Source: Flavobacteriaceae bacterium (GTDB lineage Bacteria; Bacteroidota; Bacteroidia; Flavobacteriales; Flavobacteriaceae). Taken from it: a DNA stretch of 33,726 nt. The stretch covers positions 1 through 33,726 of the forward strand of contig PAQB01000009.1 in the NCBI GenBank assembly GCA_002709185.1. The letters are read 5' to 3'. Below are positions 16,571 through 25,295 of this stretch, in pieces. The position numbers were made by a program, and so were the translations under genes. The notes below the pieces were generated by a model. The model was not told the DNA's origin. It ran no database searches and saw nothing but the letters and a program-made list of their open reading frames with translations. Positions within the stretch are counted from its first letter, which is position 1, and every line of letters starts with the position of its first letter.

Positions 16571-16607
16571 TAAAAACAAAAAAATCCCAATGCGATGCAT
16601 TGAGATT
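16571..16607 (-). terminator. Intrinsic terminator of tRNA-Val
   Basis: On the minus strand AATCTCAATGC (16607-16597) pairs with GCATTGGGATT (16593-16583) around a three-base loop, with one U.G wobble, followed by a T-rich tract down to 16571. The plus strand has a mismatch at the wobble position. It begins 11 nt after the tRNA 3' end. Confidence 0.8.
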
Positions 16608-16617
16608 GTGATTGATG

Positions 16618-16692
16618 TGGGCGCGAAGGGATTCGAACCCCTGACCCCCTGGGTGTAAACCAGGTGCTCTGAACCAACTGAGCTACGCGCCC
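16618..16692 (-). tRNA. tRNA-Val (anticodon UAC)
   Basis: A complete cloverleaf on the minus strand. The acceptor stem GGGCGCG (16692-16686) pairs with CGCGCCC (16625-16619). The anticodon stem CCTGG/CCAGG holds loop TTTACAC, giving anticodon UAC for valine codons GUA/GUG. The T arm has the TTCGAAT loop. The discriminator is A at 16618 and CCA is not encoded. It is the second valine tRNA in this window, with a different isoacceptor from the one at 1-73. It has a promoter just upstream and a terminator just downstream, so it is a single-gene unit. Confidence 0.97.
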
Positions 16693-16705
16693 TTTAATAG
16701 GTGTG

Positions 16706-16713
16706 CAAATATA
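16706..16713 (-). promoter_or_regulatory. Candidate tRNA-Val promoter (-7 box)
   Basis: TATATTTG on the minus strand is an exact TAnnTTTG match ending 14 nt before the first base of the mature tRNA. TTT rather than TTG occurs 19 bp upstream. Confidence 0.5.
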
Positions 16714-16752
16714 GAGTAGTTTTTCTTTTTGTAAAAGAATTTTTTGTAAAAT

Positions 16753-17970
16753 TTAAAGAACCTCAGCCACTACAAAGGTACTCCCCCCGACAAATATGAT
16801 GTCATCGTTTGAGACCTGTTTTTTTGCGGCTTCAAAGGCTAATGTTACAGAACCATAGGCTTTTCCGTTTATCTCTTTATTGTAAAATTTTTGAGCCAAA
16901 AATTCAGCATCCATACCTCTTGGGATGTCAGGTTTACAAAAGTAATACTGGGCTTGTTTTGGGAATATATCTAAGAGTTTTTCTAAATTTTTATCATTCA
17001 CCATCCCAATCACAATATGCAATGACGCGAATGGTTCTTTATTCAATTGATTAAAAACTAAGGACAAACCCTCTCTGTTATGGGCGGTGTCACAAATGAT
17101 TTTTGGGGTTTCTGACAGCAATTCCCAGCGCCCTCTAAGGCCTGTGAGTTTTTGTACGTTTTCCAACCCTTTTTTAATATGACTTTCTGAAACGGCAAAT
17201 CCTTTTGTTTTTAAAACCGCCAAAGATTGTAAAACAGTTTTGATGTTTTTTTTCTGGTAATCTCCCAACAAGCTGCACGGAAAAGCCTGATTTATTTCTT
17301 TATCTGCAAAGGAAATATCAGCCTTCAATGACCTAGCCTTATCAATAAAAATAGCTTTAAGTTCACTTTGTGTTTCTCCAATGACCACTGGGGTATGCGA
17401 TTTTATTATTCCTGCTTTCTCAGTGGCTATTTTTTGTAGCGTGTCTCCTAGAAATTGAGTATGGTCTAAACCAATATTGGTGATCACGGACAGCTCAGGG
17501 TTGATGATATTGGTAGAATCCAAGCGCCCTCCCAAACCAACTTCGATGATGGCAATATCAACTTTTGATTTTGCAAAATAATCAAAAGCAAGACCCACTG
17601 TCATTTCAAAAAATGAAAGTTGACGATGTTCTAAAAAACGCTTGTTTTCTTCTATAAATTCCACGACGGTTGCTTCAGGGATTTTCTTCCCATCAATTCG
17701 AATCCGTTCTCTAAAATCTTTTAAATGCGGAGAAGTGTATAAACCAACTTTATAGCCTGCCTCCTGAAGCACAGCTGCAAGCATATGGGCTGTAGAGCCT
17801 TTACCATTGGTACCGCCAATATGTACAGACTTAAACTTGTTTTCGGGATGGCCTAAATGAGATTCCAACAATTCTGTTCTGCTCAGATCTTCCTTATAAG
17901 CTATTGCCCCCTGATGCTGATACATAGGCAATCTTGAAAACATCCAAGTTGTTGTTGCTTTATAGTTCAT
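16753..17970 (-). CDS. folC: Bifunctional folylpolyglutamate synthase / dihydrofolate synthase
   Basis: A 405-residue Mur-ligase-like enzyme that joins glutamate to dihydropteroate (making dihydrofolate) and extends the polyglutamate tail of folates, using ATP. The P-loop GTNGKGST is at residues 53-60. LYTSPHLKDFRERI, TEKAGIIK in the middle, and DTAHNREGL near residue 290 are the family signatures. The length is close to that of other FolC proteins (about 400-430). It is 28 bp downstream of nhaD and reads in the same direction, so the two probably share a transcript. No terminator is apparent before the tRNA gene that follows. Confidence 0.95.
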   Translation of the reverse strand: MNYKATTTWMFSRLPMYQHQGAIAYKEDLSRTELLESHLGHPENKFKSVHIGGTNGKGSTAHMLAAVLQEAGYKVGLYTSPHLKDFRERIRIDGKKIPEATVVEFIEENKRFLEHRQLSFFEMTVGLAFDYFAKSKVDIAIIEVGLGGRLDSTNIINPELSVITNIGLDHTQFLGDTLQKIATEKAGIIKSHTPVVIGETQSELKAIFIDKARSLKADISFADKEINQAFPCSLLGDYQKKNIKTVLQSLAVLKTKGFAVSESHIKKGLENVQKLTGLRGRWELLSETPKIICDTAHNREGLSLVFNQLNKEPFASLHIVIGMVNDKNLEKLLDIFPKQAQYYFCKPDIPRGMDAEFLAQKFYNKEINGKAYGSVTLAFEAAKKQVSNDDIIFVGGSTFVVAEVL

Positions 17971-17998
17971 CCGGCCATCAAGTAAGCGTCAAAAGATT

Positions 17999-19375
17999 TT
18001 AAAACAGTGTTCTGGTGAAGAAAAAGACCAATGCACCACAGATAAAGCCCGTGAAAGCCAACCAAGTGATTTTTTTTAAATACCAGAAAAAGTTGATTTT
18101 CTCCATTCCCATGGCCACGACACCTGCTGCAGATCCAATGATAAGCATGCTGCCACCAGTCCCTGCAGAATAGGCAATAAAATGCCATAAAATATCATCG
18201 GCAGACTCAGAGAACATTCCTAGAGATGCGGCAACCAATGGTACGTTATCAATGACTGCAGAGCCAACTCCTAGCAGGAGAACAACTAAATCCGAAACGA
18301 CAGTGCCTGCCACTTCCGTGCCGATATGAGGTGTAGCGACTTTGAGCCAATCGGCAAATCCAAATAAAATTCCAAGAGACTCCAAAGCTGCAACAGCCAT
18401 CAAAATTCCAAGAAAAAATAAAATACTTGGCAATTCAATCTTAGTTAAAGAATAATGAACTGGACTAGAATGTGAATGTTCACTAGACCCATCTAAACTA
18501 AATTTAGAAGAGGTATAAATCTCAGCAAAAACTGCGACAACGCCTAGAGAAAGCATCATCCCAACATAAGGTGGGAGGTGCGTTACCATTTTAAAAATAG
18601 GTACAAAAATAATTGCTGATAATCCTAAGTACAACATGGTCCCACTGAAGCGTCCTGGCGCCTCTTGCTCTGTATCATCCACTTCTAAATTGCCTTTGAA
18701 AACCGAGAGTCTAGAGGCTAGATATGTCGGAACAAGCATGCAAGCCAAGGACGGCAAAAGTAAGTAGCCAAATAAATGGGTTGTAGACACTTTATCTGCA
18801 ATCCAAAGCATGGTAGTCGTAACATCCCCAATAGGAGAAAAAGCACCCCCTGCGTTGGCAGCAATCACAATGAGACCCGCAAACCACAAGCGAATATCTC
18901 GATCTTTTACTAATTTTTGGAGCAAAGAAATCAATACAATGGTCGCTGTTAAATTGTCAATGATAGCTGACAAAACAAACGCCAACCAGCAAAAAATCCA
19001 CAACAACTTGGTTTTCTTTTTGGTTTTTATAAAACCCTTAATAGTAGAGAATCCATTAAAATAAGCAATGATCTCAACAATGGTCATTGCGCCTAAAAGA
19101 AAAACTAAAATTTCAGCAGTCTTGCCAAGGTGGTGTAAAAGAGTTTCTTCCATGAGGTGCATTTTACCGTCATGGGTAAGGCCCTCAAAATTGGCAATCA
19201 AAGCATGCTTTGAAGAATCAAACCAAGTTTTAAAATCGTCAATACCAAAGGAAATAAAGGCCCAACTCACCGCCATCATAATGAGAGCAGGAATGAGTTT
19301 GTCAATTTTTAAACTGTGCTCTAAAGTGATGGCTAAATATCCAGCAACAAAGACGGTAATGATAATGGCTTCCAT
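17999..19375 (-). CDS. nhaD: Sodium:proton antiporter NhaD
   Basis: A 458-residue inner-membrane antiporter of the ion-transporter superfamily (ArsB/NhaD type) that exports Na+ (or Li+) in exchange for protons. About eleven to thirteen hydrophobic segments are visible from the N-terminus (MEAIIITVFVAGYLAITLEHSL) onward. Family features include FSPIGDVTTTMLW and SAVIDNVPLVAAS near residue 380, both with the acidic/polar residues expected in the ion path, and AGTGGSMLIIGSAAGVVAMG near the C-terminus. NhaD is typical of bacteria from salty or alkaline habitats. It probably leads a transcript with folC. A -7 box lies upstream at 19437-19430. Confidence 0.93.
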   Translation of the reverse strand: MEAIIITVFVAGYLAITLEHSLKIDKLIPALIMMAVSWAFISFGIDDFKTWFDSSKHALIANFEGLTHDGKMHLMEETLLHHLGKTAEILVFLLGAMTIVEIIAYFNGFSTIKGFIKTKKKTKLLWIFCWLAFVLSAIIDNLTATIVLISLLQKLVKDRDIRLWFAGLIVIAANAGGAFSPIGDVTTTMLWIADKVSTTHLFGYLLLPSLACMLVPTYLASRLSVFKGNLEVDDTEQEAPGRFSGTMLYLGLSAIIFVPIFKMVTHLPPYVGMMLSLGVVAVFAEIYTSSKFSLDGSSEHSHSSPVHYSLTKIELPSILFFLGILMAVAALESLGILFGFADWLKVATPHIGTEVAGTVVSDLVVLLLGVGSAVIDNVPLVAASLGMFSESADDILWHFIAYSAGTGGSMLIIGSAAGVVAMGMEKINFFWYLKKITWLAFTGFICGALVFFFTRTLF

Positions 19376-19429
19376 GGGTTGTATTTGAATCAGTAAATTT
19401 TAATTAATTTCTTTACTCGACAACTCAAA

Positions 19430-19437
19430 CAAAGATA
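19430..19437 (-). promoter_or_regulatory. Candidate nhaD promoter (-7 box)
   Basis: TATCTTTG on the minus strand is an exact TAnnTTTG match about 54 nt before the nhaD start. No clear TTG is seen at the -33 position. Confidence 0.35.
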
Positions 19438-19454
19438 TAAAACATTTTAGGCAT

Positions 19455-20528
19455 TTAGTTGGAAGTATAAAAATAAATTTTACCGCTGCTGTGATCTTGT
19501 TTAGCACCAGTAACACTTCGCAAACAGTTCACCTCTCCCCGTAATTTTAAGACACCTAAAAATGCAAAAACAAGGGCCTCTTTGTAATGGACTAAATCCA
19601 AATTTTGATCGGAAATTTGATGTGCGTAATGCTTAGAAATACGATGCATTAAAAAAGAATTGAGAACACCTCCACCCGTGTAGAGACCACTTTTTAAATC
19701 TTGTTTTTTTAGAATGTTTACAATTTGTATTGCGCTATGTTCAACCAGTGTTCTTAAAATTGAATGCGGCGATAAGTCAAAGGCATCTACAAGATCGTAA
19801 ATCTCATTTTGAACCCATTCCAATCCCAGTGATTTTGGTGGCTGTTTTTTGTAAAATTCAAGATTATTCAGAGCTTCTAAAAGAGGTAAATTTAAAGCTC
19901 CTTTTTTTGCAAATTCACCGTTGTTATCAAATGGACAGCCCAGCAACTGTGCATAGTGATTCAGGGTAATATTGGCAGGACAAATATCAAAAGCGATCCG
20001 CTGGGAATTGTTTTGAAATGAAATATTTGCAAAGCCACCAAGATTCAAGCAAAAATCGTAATGAGGAAATAAAAGTAAATCGCCTATTGGAACCAAAGGC
20101 GCACCTTGACCACCCATAGCCACGTCCTGGACTCTGAAATCGCAAACGACAGTTTGTTTAATAGCATCAGCAAGTATTGGTAAATTTCCAATTTGAAGGG
20201 TAATGCCTTTATCCGGTTGGTGAAATATGGTATGTCCATGACTGCATACAGCATCTAAATTTTTGATTTTATACTTTTTAATAAATAATTTTAAACACTC
20301 CGCCAAATGCATTGTATAATCCCGATCTAATTTTATCAAAGCCTCAGAACTTAGTGCAATGGCAGATTGTAACCGCGATTTGATAGAAGGCGTATAATTA
20401 TGGGTTTCAGCGGCTAAAATACCAAAACTCCAATTCTCTTTTTTTGAAAATTTCACCCAACATAAATCCACTCCATCTAAAGAGGTGCCAGACATCACCC
20501 CGACAATACTGTAAATTTTATTTATCAC
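19455..20528 (-). CDS. anmK: Anhydro-N-acetylmuramic acid kinase
   Basis: A 357-residue sugar kinase of the ASKHA fold that phosphorylates and opens 1,6-anhydro-MurNAc to MurNAc-6-phosphate, so that peptidoglycan breakdown products can be reused. The N-terminal ATP site GVMSGTSLDGVD (residues 10-21) and the DFRVQDVAMGGQGAPLVPIGD segment are diagnostic. NLGGFANIS and TGGGVLNSFLM are also typical. The start is GTG at 20528, chosen because the next in-frame ATG lies inside the ATP motif and no ATG occurs upstream before a stop. The gene is divergent from the acyl-CoA dehydrogenase gene and 79 bp upstream of nhaD. Confidence 0.95.
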   Translation of the reverse strand: MINKIYSIVGVMSGTSLDGVDLCWVKFSKKENWSFGILAAETHNYTPSIKSRLQSAIALSSEALIKLDRDYTMHLAECLKLFIKKYKIKNLDAVCSHGHTIFHQPDKGITLQIGNLPILADAIKQTVVCDFRVQDVAMGGQGAPLVPIGDLLLFPHYDFCLNLGGFANISFQNNSQRIAFDICPANITLNHYAQLLGCPFDNNGEFAKKGALNLPLLEALNNLEFYKKQPPKSLGLEWVQNEIYDLVDAFDLSPHSILRTLVEHSAIQIVNILKKQDLKSGLYTGGGVLNSFLMHRISKHYAHQISDQNLDLVHYKEALVFAFLGVLKLRGEVNCLRSVTGAKQDHSSGKIYFYTSN

Positions 20529-20575
20529 ATTGATAAATTTAAAATTATTAACTTAAATTGTTTGGCATTTTGGAT

Positions 20576-20583
20576 TAAATTTG
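20576..20583 (+). promoter_or_regulatory. Candidate acyl-CoA dehydrogenase promoter (-7 box)
   Basis: TAAATTTG is an exact TAnnTTTG match 37 nt before the start. The nearest TTG (20558-20560) is only 15 bp upstream, shorter than usual. Confidence 0.35.
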
Positions 20584-20620
20584 AATACATTGTTTGTAAA
20601 TATTGTAACTTAAAATCTAT

Positions 20621-21763
20621 ATGAAATTTAACCTATCCGAAGAACAAATATTGGTGCGAGACGCCGCACGTGAATTTGCTCAAACTGAACTGCTCCCCGG
20701 CGTAATTGAGCGCGACGAACTTCAAAAATTCCCCGACAATTTAGTCAAAAAAATGGCGGAATTAGGTTTTATGGGCATCATGGTAGACCCAAAATATGGT
20801 GGCAGTGGTATGGATACGCTGTCTTATGCACTCGTCATGGAGGAACTCTCTAAAGTTGATGCCTCGGCTAGTGTTATCGTTTCAGTTAATAATTCGCTGG
20901 TATGTTTTGGTCTGGAAGCATATGGAACCGAAAAACAAAAGCAGAAGTACCTGACAAAATTAGCAGCGGGGGAATGGATTGGTGCATTTTGTCTAAGCGA
21001 ACCTGAAGCCGGAAGTGATGCAACATCCCAGAGCACTACAGCTGTTGACAAAGGAGATCATTATCTTTTAAATGGAACTAAAAATTGGATTACAAATGGT
21101 GGACGTGCCCAAGTTTATTTAGTGATTGCCCAAACAGATAAGAGCAAAGGACACAAAGGAATTGATGTCTTCATTGTAGAAAGAGACACGCCTGGCTTTG
21201 AAATTGGTCCAAAAGAGAACAAGCTAGGAATTCGCGGAAGCGATACCCATACCTTGCAATTCAATGCTGTGAAAATACCTAAAGAAAACCGCATCGGCGA
21301 GGCTGGATTTGGATTTAAATTTGCCATGAAAACACTATCCGGAGGACGCATAGGCATTGCAGCCCAAGCCCTGGGAATTGCGGCAGGTGCCTATGAATTA
21401 TCACTCAAGTATTCTATGGAAAGAAAGGCTTTTGGGAAAGAAATCAGCAAACACCAAGCCATTGCTTTTAAGTTGGCAGACATGGCAACCGATATTGAAG
21501 CAGCACGGCTTTTGGTTTACAAATCAGCTTTAGACAAAGACCAGGGCCGCAGCTATGACACTTCCAGTGCGATGGCAAAATTATATGCCTCAAAAGTCGC
21601 CATGCAACATACCGTAGAAGCCGTTCAAATTCACGGGGGTAATGGATTTGTAAAGGATTATCATGTCGAGCGCATGATGCGTGATGCCAAAATTACGCAA
21701 ATCTACGAGGGAACCTCTGAAATTCAAAAAATAGTGATTTCGAGAGCTATTTTAAAAGATTGA
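20621..21763 (+). CDS. Acyl-CoA dehydrogenase (short-chain / butyryl-CoA type)
   Basis: A 380-residue FAD flavoenzyme that introduces the alpha-beta double bond in acyl-CoA, the first step of beta-oxidation. The domain order is N-terminal helical (1-125), beta-barrel middle (126-230) and C-terminal helical (231-380). FAD/substrate signatures are FCLSEPEAGSDATSQSTTA and ITNGGRAQVYLV in the middle domain, and the R...QIHGGNGF segment. The catalytic base E363 is in QIYEGTSEIQ, the position used in short- and medium-chain enzymes (isovaleryl-CoA enzymes have it elsewhere). The exact chain length specificity cannot be set. No ETF genes are nearby. The next gene, a glycosyltransferase, appears to have its own promoter. 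Confidence 0.92.
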   Translation: MKFNLSEEQILVRDAAREFAQTELLPGVIERDELQKFPDNLVKKMAELGFMGIMVDPKYGGSGMDTLSYALVMEELSKVDASASVIVSVNNSLVCFGLEAYGTEKQKQKYLTKLAAGEWIGAFCLSEPEAGSDATSQSTTAVDKGDHYLLNGTKNWITNGGRAQVYLVIAQTDKSKGHKGIDVFIVERDTPGFEIGPKENKLGIRGSDTHTLQFNAVKIPKENRIGEAGFGFKFAMKTLSGGRIGIAAQALGIAAGAYELSLKYSMERKAFGKEISKHQAIAFKLADMATDIEAARLLVYKSALDKDQGRSYDTSSAMAKLYASKVAMQHTVEAVQIHGGNGFVKDYHVERMMRDAKITQIYEGTSEIQKIVISRAILKD

Positions 21764-21790
21764 TTCTGTTAGAAAATTGGTTTACATTTG
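21760..21790 (+). promoter_or_regulatory. Candidate promoter of the family 2 glycosyltransferase
   Basis: TTG at 21760-21762, a 20 bp spacer and TACATTTG at 21783-21790 fit the Bacteroidota consensus. The -33 box overlaps the acyl-CoA dehydrogenase stop. The leader to the TTG start at 21815 would be about 18 nt. Confidence 0.5.
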
Positions 21791-21814
21791 AGGAACTAAC
21801 TAAATCTTCACTTT

Positions 21815-22582
21815 TTGACAAAAAATCCTCGGAATGATTTTGGGCTCATATCTATTGTTGTCCCACTTTATAATGAAGCAGGTAATGTGGGTATATTGAA
21901 GGAGGCGATTCACAATGCCTTAAAGGGATTTAAATATGAACTATTGTTGGTCAATGACGGCTCGACTGATGGCACTGGGATGCAACTAAAAAAATTGAAG
22001 CATCCAAACCTTATTGTGATTGAGCTAGAAAAAAATTATGGCCAAAGTCTGGCCTTGGCTGCCGGAATAGACACGGCAAAAGGAGATTATATTGTTACAA
22101 TGGATGGGGATTTACAAAATGACCCTAGGGATATTCCTTGGATGGTTGAGAAAGTTAAAGATGAAAATTGGGATTTGGTAACAGGAATACGCACCAATCG
22201 AAAGGATTCGATTCTAAAAACCATTCCTTCAACAGTGGCCAATCGCATCATTAGGTTGGTAACAAATCTTAACATTAAAGACCATGGCTGTGCGCTGAAA
22301 GTATTTACCAAAAATACAGCCAAAGAATTAGATTTACACGGCGAGATACACCGCTACATATCGCTATTAAGCCATTTTAATGGTGCACGAATAACACAAG
22401 TTCCTGTTAGACACAATGCGCGTAAATTTGGAATTTCTAAGTATGGTCTTGAACGAATCTTTAGGGTCGTTTATGATTTAGTTTTGTTGGTTTATTTTCA
22501 ACATCGCAGAGCTCGTAATGAAAAATATTCTAAGCCTAAAAAACATAAGCGGTCTTATGAGATTAAAGCGGTTCAGACTTAA
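21815..22582 (+). CDS. Family 2 glycosyltransferase (DPM1/GtrB-like, without membrane segments)
   Basis: A 255-residue GT-A enzyme. The N-terminal ISIVVPLYNEAGNV start, VNDGSTDGT (D48) and MDGDLQNDP (D97, D99 as the DxD-type metal site) match dolichyl- or undecaprenyl-phosphate sugar synthases. HGCALKVF and RHNARKFGISKYG are the signatures of this subgroup. The long C-terminal membrane segments of GtrB are absent, so it resembles the soluble yeast/human DPM1 class with a basic C-terminus (KKHKR). It likely makes a polyprenyl-phosphate sugar donor for envelope glycans. The start is TTG at 21815: the only alternatives up to the in-frame stop at 21797 are non-start codons. It ends 9 bp from the convergent porin gene. 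Confidence 0.88.
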   Translation: MTKNPRNDFGLISIVVPLYNEAGNVGILKEAIHNALKGFKYELLLVNDGSTDGTGMQLKKLKHPNLIVIELEKNYGQSLALAAGIDTAKGDYIVTMDGDLQNDPRDIPWMVEKVKDENWDLVTGIRTNRKDSILKTIPSTVANRIIRLVTNLNIKDHGCALKVFTKNTAKELDLHGEIHRYISLLSHFNGARITQVPVRHNARKFGISKYGLERIFRVVYDLVLLVYFQHRRARNEKYSKPKKHKRSYEIKAVQT

Positions 22583-22591
22583 AAAATGTAT

Positions 22592-24553
22592 TTATAGAAA
22601 GAAATTCCAAACAATCCCGAATCTAACAATAAAATCTCGGTAAGGATAATTGGGCGCAGAATAGAAGTTGTATCCGGTCATAGACGAATTAAAGTGTTCG
22701 GCTTTTATAAAAATTCTCGTTTGCTGAATTTTAGCATTTACAAAGAAGTCAATTCTGGGGAAATCGCCAAAAGAGGCGTTGTTTTGCACATAAAATTCCG
22801 CTAATACGGGATCATATCCATTCATATTGTATTTAGAGAAATAACTCAAGTTAAAGCCCGTTTGTAAATACAATGCATTTTTAAATAAATGATTGGCATA
22901 ATAAAAAGTATGCCTTGTGTTAATTTGGGGCATGTTAAGGACTTGATCCCCCTCCAAAACATGCTGATACATGACGGTATTATACAAACCAAAATTTCTG
23001 AATTTAAATTCTTTTTCATACTTCGCACGAGCATAATTGACAGTCCCTTCATATTGATGAGGCTTCACTCCAAGCCCCTTATCTTCAAAATAGAGGTAGT
23101 TATTGACTGTTGTGTAATCCACAGACAAATCTCCGTACTTTTTAGAACGCAAATAAAAAGCCAAATGCTGAGAGTGTTGATTTCTAAAACTATTCTGCCA
23201 ATTGTAGCTCAAATAATCACTTTGGTAAAGTCGGTAATTGTAATTGGCTACAGAAGAATTTGAATTGAGCGCTGCTGTGGCGCTGAGATCTTCGTTTATT
23301 GTGTAATTGGCTTGAACATCTAAAAAATTGCCTTCTAAATCCCCAGAAACATTCACACCCAAATCGGCGTTGAGGGCCACCGCACCAATTTGATTTCTAT
23401 ACCCCCCCTCAAAAGACAATACACTCTCATTTAGTCGATTAGTAATGGTCTGACCATTCAGTATGACCAAGGAGTTATATCCGTAACTGTATTGATTGTA
23501 ACCTAATTTGGCCTGAAAAATTCCAAGGAAATTATTGTTGTATTCGGCATTGACTTCTGTGTAAAAGTGATCAAATGTATTTTTATCTGACAAATTAGAG
23601 CTTACAAAAGCATCCCCAAATGCAGCTGAATTTCGAGACTGGGTGTACTGGTAAAATTTGTCTTCCATATGAAGCACATGACCAAGCTTTAAACCATTAT
23701 TCCCCAAGGAGTCCTTTGGCTTAAGTTGATAGGTGTGGTCGAGATAAAAGCGGCGGCCCTCAAGGTTATTTTCCGCATCCTCAAATAGTGGATCAAACAA
23801 GGATCGGTCTATAAATTCAGAATTTCCGTTTTCAAACTCTACCAATTGATCATCAGCAATCCCGCCATTTTCTTGATTCAAAAGATCTTGGGAAACAAGG
23901 TGAGCGCGCAAGTGATAACGCTTGTTCTTGGTATGGTAAGTGGAGGTAAACCTAAAATTTCCAGTACTTGATAATATGTGTTGGTATTTTCCTAAAGAAC
24001 GCATGCCTTTGTAGGCGATGGAAAAATTAAATTGTTCTGAAGTATTTACTGTAAAAAATGCATCTAACAATTGGCCCTGTTCAAAGTTAGATTTATACAT
24101 GAGTTCTGTTAATGGTGTAGGCACACGGTAGTAATGAATGGCGTCGACATCCATATAATTAAAATGCTTGGCCTTGGCCCCGAAGCCTGGTTGCATGCTA
24201 CGCCTGTAAAAATTCTGACTCAAAGCATTAAAACTCTGCCCCATATTGTTAAATGGGAGTAATTCAAAATAGTCACGCCTAAGGTAATTGAATTTATATT
24301 CTTTTTTTATGGTAAGTGTTGTGTCTAAGTGTACAGTATCAAGCTTGCGCGAAATGATTTTGTAATCTTCAATTTTACCTTTGGGGTTTTTTGAAAGATC
24401 TTTAGATTCGCGACTGGTCTCACTGGAGCTATTTCTGCTTATATCCCTTGAGGGATTCTCTCTCAATACTTTATCAGCCGGAAGTTTCCGCTGCCCAAAA
24501 ACAGCACTCGAACACAAAACCAACAAAAAAACGACAACGTATTTGTATACCAT
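22592..24553 (-). CDS. Porin_10-type putative outer membrane porin
   Basis: A 653-residue outer membrane protein. The start at 24553 (MVYKYVVV) gives a clean signal peptide ending SSAVFGQ, whereas the frame opens 12 codons earlier with an unlikely leader. After a polar, Ser/Arg-rich segment (about 25-55) comes DYFELLPFNNMGQSFNALS, typical of the Bacteroidota putative porin family (Porin_10). The remainder is rich in aromatic, alternating strand patterns and ends with a strand finishing in F-L, as in beta-barrels (FIVRFGIVWNFFL). Substrate is unknown. The gene is transcribed away from rnhB and converges on the glycosyltransferase gene. Confidence 0.82.
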   Translation of the reverse strand: MVYKYVVVFLLVLCSSAVFGQRKLPADKVLRENPSRDISRNSSSETSRESKDLSKNPKGKIEDYKIISRKLDTVHLDTTLTIKKEYKFNYLRRDYFELLPFNNMGQSFNALSQNFYRRSMQPGFGAKAKHFNYMDVDAIHYYRVPTPLTELMYKSNFEQGQLLDAFFTVNTSEQFNFSIAYKGMRSLGKYQHILSSTGNFRFTSTYHTKNKRYHLRAHLVSQDLLNQENGGIADDQLVEFENGNSEFIDRSLFDPLFEDAENNLEGRRFYLDHTYQLKPKDSLGNNGLKLGHVLHMEDKFYQYTQSRNSAAFGDAFVSSNLSDKNTFDHFYTEVNAEYNNNFLGIFQAKLGYNQYSYGYNSLVILNGQTITNRLNESVLSFEGGYRNQIGAVALNADLGVNVSGDLEGNFLDVQANYTINEDLSATAALNSNSSVANYNYRLYQSDYLSYNWQNSFRNQHSQHLAFYLRSKKYGDLSVDYTTVNNYLYFEDKGLGVKPHQYEGTVNYARAKYEKEFKFRNFGLYNTVMYQHVLEGDQVLNMPQINTRHTFYYANHLFKNALYLQTGFNLSYFSKYNMNGYDPVLAEFYVQNNASFGDFPRIDFFVNAKIQQTRIFIKAEHFNSSMTGYNFYSAPNYPYRDFIVRFGIVWNFFL

Positions 24554-24577
24554 GTTAATAAAAAATAATTGCTGTCT

Positions 24578-24585
24578 CAAAAGTA
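24578..24585 (-). promoter_or_regulatory. Candidate porin promoter (-7 box)
   Basis: TACTTTTG on the minus strand matches TAnnTTTG and lies 24 nt before the chosen start at 24553. TTT, not TTG, is found 19 bp upstream. This supports the shorter protein start, because the longer one (24589) would begin upstream of the promoter. Confidence 0.4.
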
Positions 24586-24610
24586 GCAAATTATTAGGGA
24601 TTTTAAAGCC

Positions 24611-24644
24611 TTTGGAACGGTTCGAAAAAAGTAGTCTATATTTA
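24611..24644 (+). promoter_or_regulatory. Possible rnhB promoter
   Basis: TTTG at 24611-24614, then 22 bp, then TATATTTA at 24637-24644, one base from the TAnnTTTG consensus. The leader to the ATG at 24664 is about 15 nt. Confidence 0.35.
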
Positions 24645-24663
24645 CGTATAATTTTAAAAAACC

Positions 24664-25260
24664 ATGCTCAAGCATAGTGTGACCAATGAAAAATTTGAAT
24701 GCGGCACCGACGAGGCTGGCCGAGGGTGTTTGGCAGGCCCAGTCACAGCGGCCGCTGTAATTTTACCAAAAGGCTTTAAAAACAAGTGGCTAAATGACTC
24801 CAAACAACTCTCGCATAACAGGCGCACGGAATTGCGCCCCATCATTGAAGCTCAAGCGATAGGATTCGGAGTGGCACACATATTTCCAGAAGAAATTGAC
24901 AAAATTAATATTTTAAATGCATCTATTATGGGGATGCACAAGGCTGTCGCTCAATTGGATAAAGCCACATTTATTGCTGTAGACGGTAACCGTTTTAAGC
25001 CCTATATGGACATTCCTCATAAAACCATTATTAAAGGAGACACAAAATACATGAACATTGCTGCGGCCTCTGTTCTCGCGAAAACATACCGCGACGATTA
25101 TATGACTAAAATTCATCAAGAATTCCCCATGTATAATTGGAAGCAAAACAAAGGTTATCCGACCAAAGAGCACCGCAACGCCATTCAAAAATATGGGGTT
25201 TCAAAATACCACAGAATATCTTTTAAACTCCTGGCCGATCAGCTACTTTTTGAATTTTAA
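24664..25260 (+). CDS. rnhB: Ribonuclease HII
   Basis: A 198-residue endonuclease that cuts the RNA strand of RNA-DNA hybrids and removes single ribonucleotides from DNA. The active-site DEAGRG motif is at residues 16-21 (D16, E17), followed by [11 protein letters not shown]107 in AVDGNRF and D144 in AKTYRD complete the four acidic residues. [12 protein letters not shown] near residue 160 is the family's C-terminal signature. The length is typical. It is followed 35 bp later by an uncharacterised lipoprotein gene in the same direction, and is divergent from the porin gene with a 110 bp shared upstream region. Confidence 0.96.
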   Translation: MLKHSVTNEKFECGTDEAGRGCLAGPVTAAAVILPKGFKNKWLNDSKQLSHNRRTELRPIIEAQAIGFGVAHIFPEEIDKINILNASIMGMHKAVAQLDKATFIAVDGNRFKPYMDIPHKTIIKGDTKYMNIAAASVLAKTYRDDYMTKIHQEFPMYNWKQNKGYPTKEHRNAIQKYGVSKYHRISFKLLADQLLFEF

Positions 25261-25263
25261 TCC

Positions 25264-25271
25264 TATCTTTG
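25264..25271 (+). promoter_or_regulatory. Candidate -7 box upstream of the propeller lipoprotein
   Basis: TATCTTTG is an exact TAnnTTTG match in the 35 bp between rnhB and the lipoprotein gene. No good TTG lies 17-23 bp upstream, so it may be chance. Confidence 0.3.
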
Positions 25272-25295
25272 TTTAGAGCTCAATAGAATTAATTC

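Noticed and set aside
22889..23263. 124-codon frame antisense to the porin gene
   Set aside because: The porin frame has a signal peptide and barrel pattern; the antisense translation looks random.
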